A stretch of DNA of 64,000 nt, from NCBI GenBank assembly GCA_031769625.1, contig JAUIMM010000739.1, forward strand, positions 2,111,501 to 2,175,500. The letters run 5' to 3'. The notes beneath the pieces were generated by a model. That model was not told the DNA's origin. It ran no database searches and was given only the letters and a program-made list of their open reading frames with translations. This DNA is from Taudactylus pleione (taxonomy: Eukaryota; Chordata; Amphibia; Anura; Myobatrachidae). The position numbers were made by a program, and so were the translations under genes. This document shows positions 61,975-64,000 of the stretch, one piece after another (position 1 is the stretch's first letter; each line of letters begins with the position of its first letter).

Positions 61975-62016
61975 AGCCGACATTTGTATATTTGCCAACT
62001 TTCTGTCATGTCGGCT
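61975..62016. repeat. Perfect 9-bp inverted repeat with 24-nt spacer
   Basis: AGCCGACAT and ATGTCGGCT are exact reverse complements. A hairpin of this size without a following U-run has no obvious function in a vertebrate genome. It may be chance or an element end. Confidence 0.4.
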
Positions 62017-62138
62017 TATTTTAGCTTTTTTCCCCTTTGTCTGCTGATGAATATGACCAGGACAAGGATATCCTCCGTGCAATATATCATTGTGTAAGAA
62101 GTAGCAGATTGTGGAGATCAATTGGGTATATAATAATT

Positions 62139-62146
62139 ATTTGCAT
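62139..62146 (+). promoter_or_regulatory. Octamer motif ATTTGCAT (POU-type)
   Basis: This is an exact match to the octamer consensus bound by POU-domain factors. It lies about 1 kb upstream of the putative first exon, in AT-rich DNA. A single 8-mer is weak evidence. Confidence 0.2.
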
Positions 62147-62659
62147 TACATACACGACCAGTACCAGTGGCGCCCAGTTTGCGGTCTGCTGCAGAAACCA
62201 TAATGTCTGTTTTCGTTTTTTAAAGACTTTTTTTTGAAAAGTAACCTGCGGCGCGGCAGCTGTGCGCACTGGGATGGGGGCAGCCTGGTAATGGCACGTT
62301 TCCATCTTTGTATCGGCTCATACTGATGATGGAATATATCCCTGTGTAAATCTGGGCACACTATACAATATCTGTGTGATTGGCCTGATGATTGTATATA
62401 TTGTGTATGAGCGCCTTTTATCTAGTAGGATCTGATGGTTGGATCTTCCATCCTGTGTAGAAAATGCGATAAACGTTGCGCTGACCTTGTGCGCATTTTG
62501 TAGTGTGTACACTTTGGGGAGCGACTGGCCGTCAAGTGGATCATCTGCGCCGTGTGTACACAATATTTCCATCTGATCATTAGGACAGATCATTTGGGGG
62601 ATCGGAAGGAACGATTGTATGGTTTGTACGCACGATATCGGATGTTCCCTGGTGGCTTA

Positions 62660-62993
62660 AGGTGCCCACACACATACCAACTTGCTCCCAATCAGCCGAT
62701 GTACACGATTTCCCCTGAACTCTCCCCAGGCGGTCGTGGTCACGATTTGAAGTTAAAAATGTCCAATCTGACTTAAGATCTATCGTGCAGCCAATGCATT
62801 GTATCCCAGATTGGCTAATCTGCCCTACAGCACGGCAGATCTGAAGATGCGATGTACGACGAGCGGGGACGCACATCGGCATCGTGATCAAGAGTAGAAT
62901 CTCACGATTTGGCCATTGTTTTACATGATCTGTCGTCACGATTCGTCGAAATCGGCCAAATTGGATGAAAAGTCGGTGTGTGTTTGGGCACCA
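62660..62993. mobile_element. MITE (non-autonomous DNA transposon, PIF/Harbinger-like by target site)
   Basis: The left end is AGGTGCCCACACACATACCA. The right end, in reverse complement, is TGGTGCCCAAACACACACCG. About 17 of the 20 terminal bases match, and a weaker match continues inward: CCAATCAGCCGAT on the left against CCAATTTGGCCGAT read from the right. TTA stands immediately outside both ends (62,657-62,659 and 62,994-62,996), which fits the three-base TTA/TAA target duplication of PIF/Harbinger elements. The element is 334 bp and has no transposase ORF. Family assignment is an inference from the target site. An old hAT or other element with a chance TTA is less likely. Confidence 0.7.
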
Positions 62994-63154
62994 TTAGATT
63001 GCATTGTGAGTGCGATGTGAGAGGTGCGTGCCCAGCGTAAGACCTCCCGCCAGATGATGAGGTGCTGCTGACTGCTGCAGTGACAGTCACTCCTCCTCAG
63101 CGCAGATAGGAGGCGAGCGTCAGGCTGGTGCAGTTACAGCTGCACAGGTGTCAG

Positions 63155-63166
63155 CAGGATGGCGGC
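63155..63166 (+). promoter_or_regulatory. YY1/TISU-like element over an ATG
   Basis: CAGGATGGCGGC fits the ATGGCGGC core shared by YY1 sites and by the TISU initiator of genes with very short leaders. Its reverse complement, GCCGCCATCCTG, differs from the usual YY1 site by one base. The ATG has A at -3 and G at +4, a strong start context. Confidence 0.35.
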
Positions 63167-63215
63167 TCTGTCTTCCAGGGCAGGGATGGAGGGGACCCTG
63201 GAAGAGCGGCAATGA
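63159..63215 (+). CDS. Upstream ORF 1, 18 codons
   Basis: ATG at 63,159 in a strong context reads MAALSSRAGMEGTLEERQ and stops at TGA 63,213-63,215. If this segment is the leader of the gene starting at 63,426, this is an upstream ORF expected to reduce translation of the main frame. If the ATGGCGGC element instead marks the true start, the main protein would need a splice inside this frame. I see no good donor before the stop, so I prefer the uORF reading. No homology is recognised. Confidence 0.25.
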   Translation: MAALSSRAGMEGTLEERQ

Positions 63216-63271
63216 CAGGGGAGAAGCAGGCTTGTGTTGTGTGCAGCCCGGCATACACAGAGCAGCTGTGA
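63212..63271 (+). CDS. Upstream ORF 2, 19 codons, overlapping uORF 1 by ATGA
   Basis: The ATG at 63,212-63,214 overlaps the TGA of uORF 1 (sequence AATGAC). It reads MTGEKQACVVCSPAYTEQL and stops at TGA 63,269-63,271. The ATGA overlap would permit termination-reinitiation if the leader is transcribed. The peptide has no recognised relatives and its existence depends wholly on the promoter call. Confidence 0.2.
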   Translation: MTGEKQACVVCSPAYTEQL

Positions 63272-63406
63272 GTCAGGGAGGAGGGCTGGTCCACCCTCCC
63301 ATCGCTCAGACTCAGCTGCAGGAGGGTGAGAGAGAAACAGCTGAGAATAGGCTGCCTTCTCCGAGCATCCCCATAACACCGCCATCCCACTCACACACAC
63401 ACGATC

Positions 63407-63412
63407 ATGTGA
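63407..63412 (+). other. Start-stop element ATG-TGA
   Basis: ATGTGA places an initiation codon directly before a stop, 13 bases upstream of the putative main ATG. Such minimal uORFs are known to stall initiating ribosomes in several vertebrate leaders. A random occurrence is quite possible. Confidence 0.22.
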
Positions 63413-63425
63413 GGGGGGCCCTGAG

Positions 63426-63437
63426 ATGGATTTGGAG
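63426..63437 (+). CDS. Putative first coding exon (4 codons) of an unidentified gene, partial
   Basis: ATGGATTTGGAG encodes Met-Asp-Leu-Glu and is followed at once by GTGAGT (63,438-63,443), a near-perfect splice donor (GAG/GTGAGT), leaving phase 0. The ATG has G at -3 and G at +4. The same frame upstream is open back to a TAG at 63,348-63,350 and contains no earlier ATG, so this is the first start in its frame. Four residues do not identify a protein, and the rest of the gene would lie beyond the window. Alternatively the exon could be entirely 5' UTR with the real start in exon 2. Confidence 0.33.
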
Positions 63438-64000
63438 GTGAGTAGCCCTCCTGCCTGCTGGCTGCCTTCCCTGCCCCCTGCTGCCTTTTCTGCATGAATG
63501 AATGGATCAAGCGATGATGCTGGCTCATCCTCTCATGGCTGCCAGGTTAGTGCTGAGGCTTCTGTGTGTTTTACGTGTGTCTGTGACCTTGCAGAGACGA
63601 GTACACATGTGCCCTGGTATAGGCCTGGTGATGGGGCACTGCTCGGTGCATGCTGTGGGACGCGCTGGGTATTGTGACACATTATGCTGCAGACTTCTCT
63701 CTGTGCTGTGCTAGGAATGATGCTCCGACATACGGCTGCTGAGAGATGCTTATATTACAGTGCGTCATCCCGGGTGTCACCTCCTTGTGTGGTGCCTGTA
63801 GGTGTGCGGGTGATGAATTGTGGGCACATTCGGCTGCTTTGCTGCATACGGCCCTGGGCTGTGCAGCTCTAGGGTGTGTCTTCTCCTTTTTTGTGTGTCT
63901 AGTTTGAATTGTGTTCCTGGCAGTGCCACTGTGAAGTTGTGCAGTGACCGGTGTCTGCCCGCAGTGTTAGCTGCCCTGCTCCCTGGGGTATGAGCAGGTG
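63438..64000 (+). other. Putative first intron, no gene seen
   Basis: After the GTGAGT donor the sequence is TG- and CT-rich with scattered CpG. A second donor-like CCAG/GTTAGT lies near 63,545. Short open stretches (63,502-63,714 and 63,684-63,872) show no domain. Nothing else is recognised up to the window end. Confidence 0.35.

Larger units (their letters stand above)
61898..62656. other. Non-coding sequence with an inverted repeat and possible old element
   Basis: No gene is recognised. A perfect 9-bp inverted repeat, AGCCGACAT (61,975-61,983) and ATGTCGGCT (62,008-62,016), encloses 24 bases. A perfect octamer ATTTGCAT sits at 62,139-62,146. The stretch 62,490-62,640 contains repeated GTGTGTACAC, GTGTGTACACAA and GTTTGTACGCAC words in a style common to old MITEs, but no paired ends could be defined. 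Confidence 0.5.
63137..63343. promoter_or_regulatory. Cluster of four CAGCTG E-boxes, one CAGGTG, one AP-1 site
   Basis: CAGCTG occurs at 63,137-63,142, 63,263-63,268, 63,313-63,318 and 63,338-63,343. CAGGTG is at 63,145-63,150. TGAGTCA, the AP-1 consensus, is at 63,269-63,275, touching the second E-box. CAGCTG is the site preferred by myogenic and some neurogenic bHLH factors. The density is well above chance for about 200 bp, though CAG-rich composition contributes. Confidence 0.4.
63050..63437 (+). promoter_or_regulatory. Putative promoter and 5' leader of an unidentified + strand gene
   Basis: GC content and CpG frequency rise (about 14 CG in 63,001-63,420 by hand count, against about one per monomer in the array). 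The segment holds an E-box cluster, an AP-1 site, a YY1-like element over an ATG, short upstream ORFs, and finally an ATG followed by a splice donor. No TATA box is evident. This combination is typical of a TATA-less vertebrate promoter and first exon. It is not a CpG island by the usual ratio, as far as I can count. The start of transcription cannot be fixed from sequence; if the YY1-like element acts as in other TATA-less genes, it would lie within a few tens of bases of 63,150. Confidence 0.45.

Noticed and set aside
62902..63090. 62-codon minus-strand reading near the MITE
   Set aside because: It runs through the right arm of the MITE into unique DNA and has no recognisable features.
63426..63437. 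First exon of NFE2L2, because that protein also begins with a Met-Asp-Leu-Glu stretch
   Set aside because: In known vertebrate NFE2L2 the first coding exon runs for about fifteen codons before its intron, whereas here the donor follows after four. Four shared residues are not evidence.
58728..64000. tRNA, rRNA or SINE internal promoter boxes
   Set aside because: I looked for A-box and B-box-like words such as GGTTCGAATCC and for rRNA-like segments on both strands and saw none.

Overview
The window is eukaryotic, non-coding, repeat-dominated DNA and looks like a vertebrate genome. An amphibian (frog) is my best guess, from the miniature inverted-repeat element near 62.7 kb and the general style of the repeats; this is an inference of low to moderate confidence. 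There are no bacterial or phage genes, no rRNA or tRNA genes, and no complete protein-coding gene. Layout: (1) 1-58,727 is one uninterrupted head-to-tail satellite array of about 550 monomers of 106, 108 or 110 bp. It runs off the left edge of the window and ends cleanly at 58,727. It has a nested higher-order structure. A super-unit of about 18.3-18.5 kb is present as copy 1 (1-18,476), copy 2 (18,477-36,751) and a rearranged copy 3 (36,752 to about 49,270). Inside copies 1 and 2 lies a 4.07-4.17 kb internal tandem duplication, and a separate near-perfect 6,094-bp tandem duplication spans the copy 2/copy 3 junction. From about 49.3 to 58.7 kb the monomers are individually more diverged and carry only local duplications. 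(2) 58,728-58,905 is a short AT-rich junction with a 55-bp duplication and an AATAAA. (3) 58,906-59,928 is a 31-bp minisatellite that decays to the right. (4) 59,929-61,314 is unique or old-repeat DNA. (5) 61,315-61,897 is a second, unrelated 31-bp minisatellite built of 16+15 bp parts. (6) 61,898-62,656 is non-coding DNA. (7) 62,660-62,993 is a non-autonomous DNA transposon (MITE) with terminal inverted repeats and TTA target duplications. (8) 63,050-63,437 resembles a promoter plus first exon on the + strand: E-box cluster, AP-1 site, YY1-like element over an ATG, two overlapping short upstream ORFs, an ATG-TGA start-stop, then an ATG followed after four codons by a strong splice donor. The rest, to 64,000, would be intron. 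How it fits together: the long open readings on the + strand of the array (up to 3,640 codons) come from a monomer that lacks TAA, TAG and TGA altogether, and I do not call them genes. Every typical monomer carries an NF-Y-type CCAAT box, so the array is potentially a homotypic cluster of several hundred binding sites about 4.4 kb upstream of the putative promoter. That is the most interesting functional speculation the sequence supports. All comparisons were made by eye.
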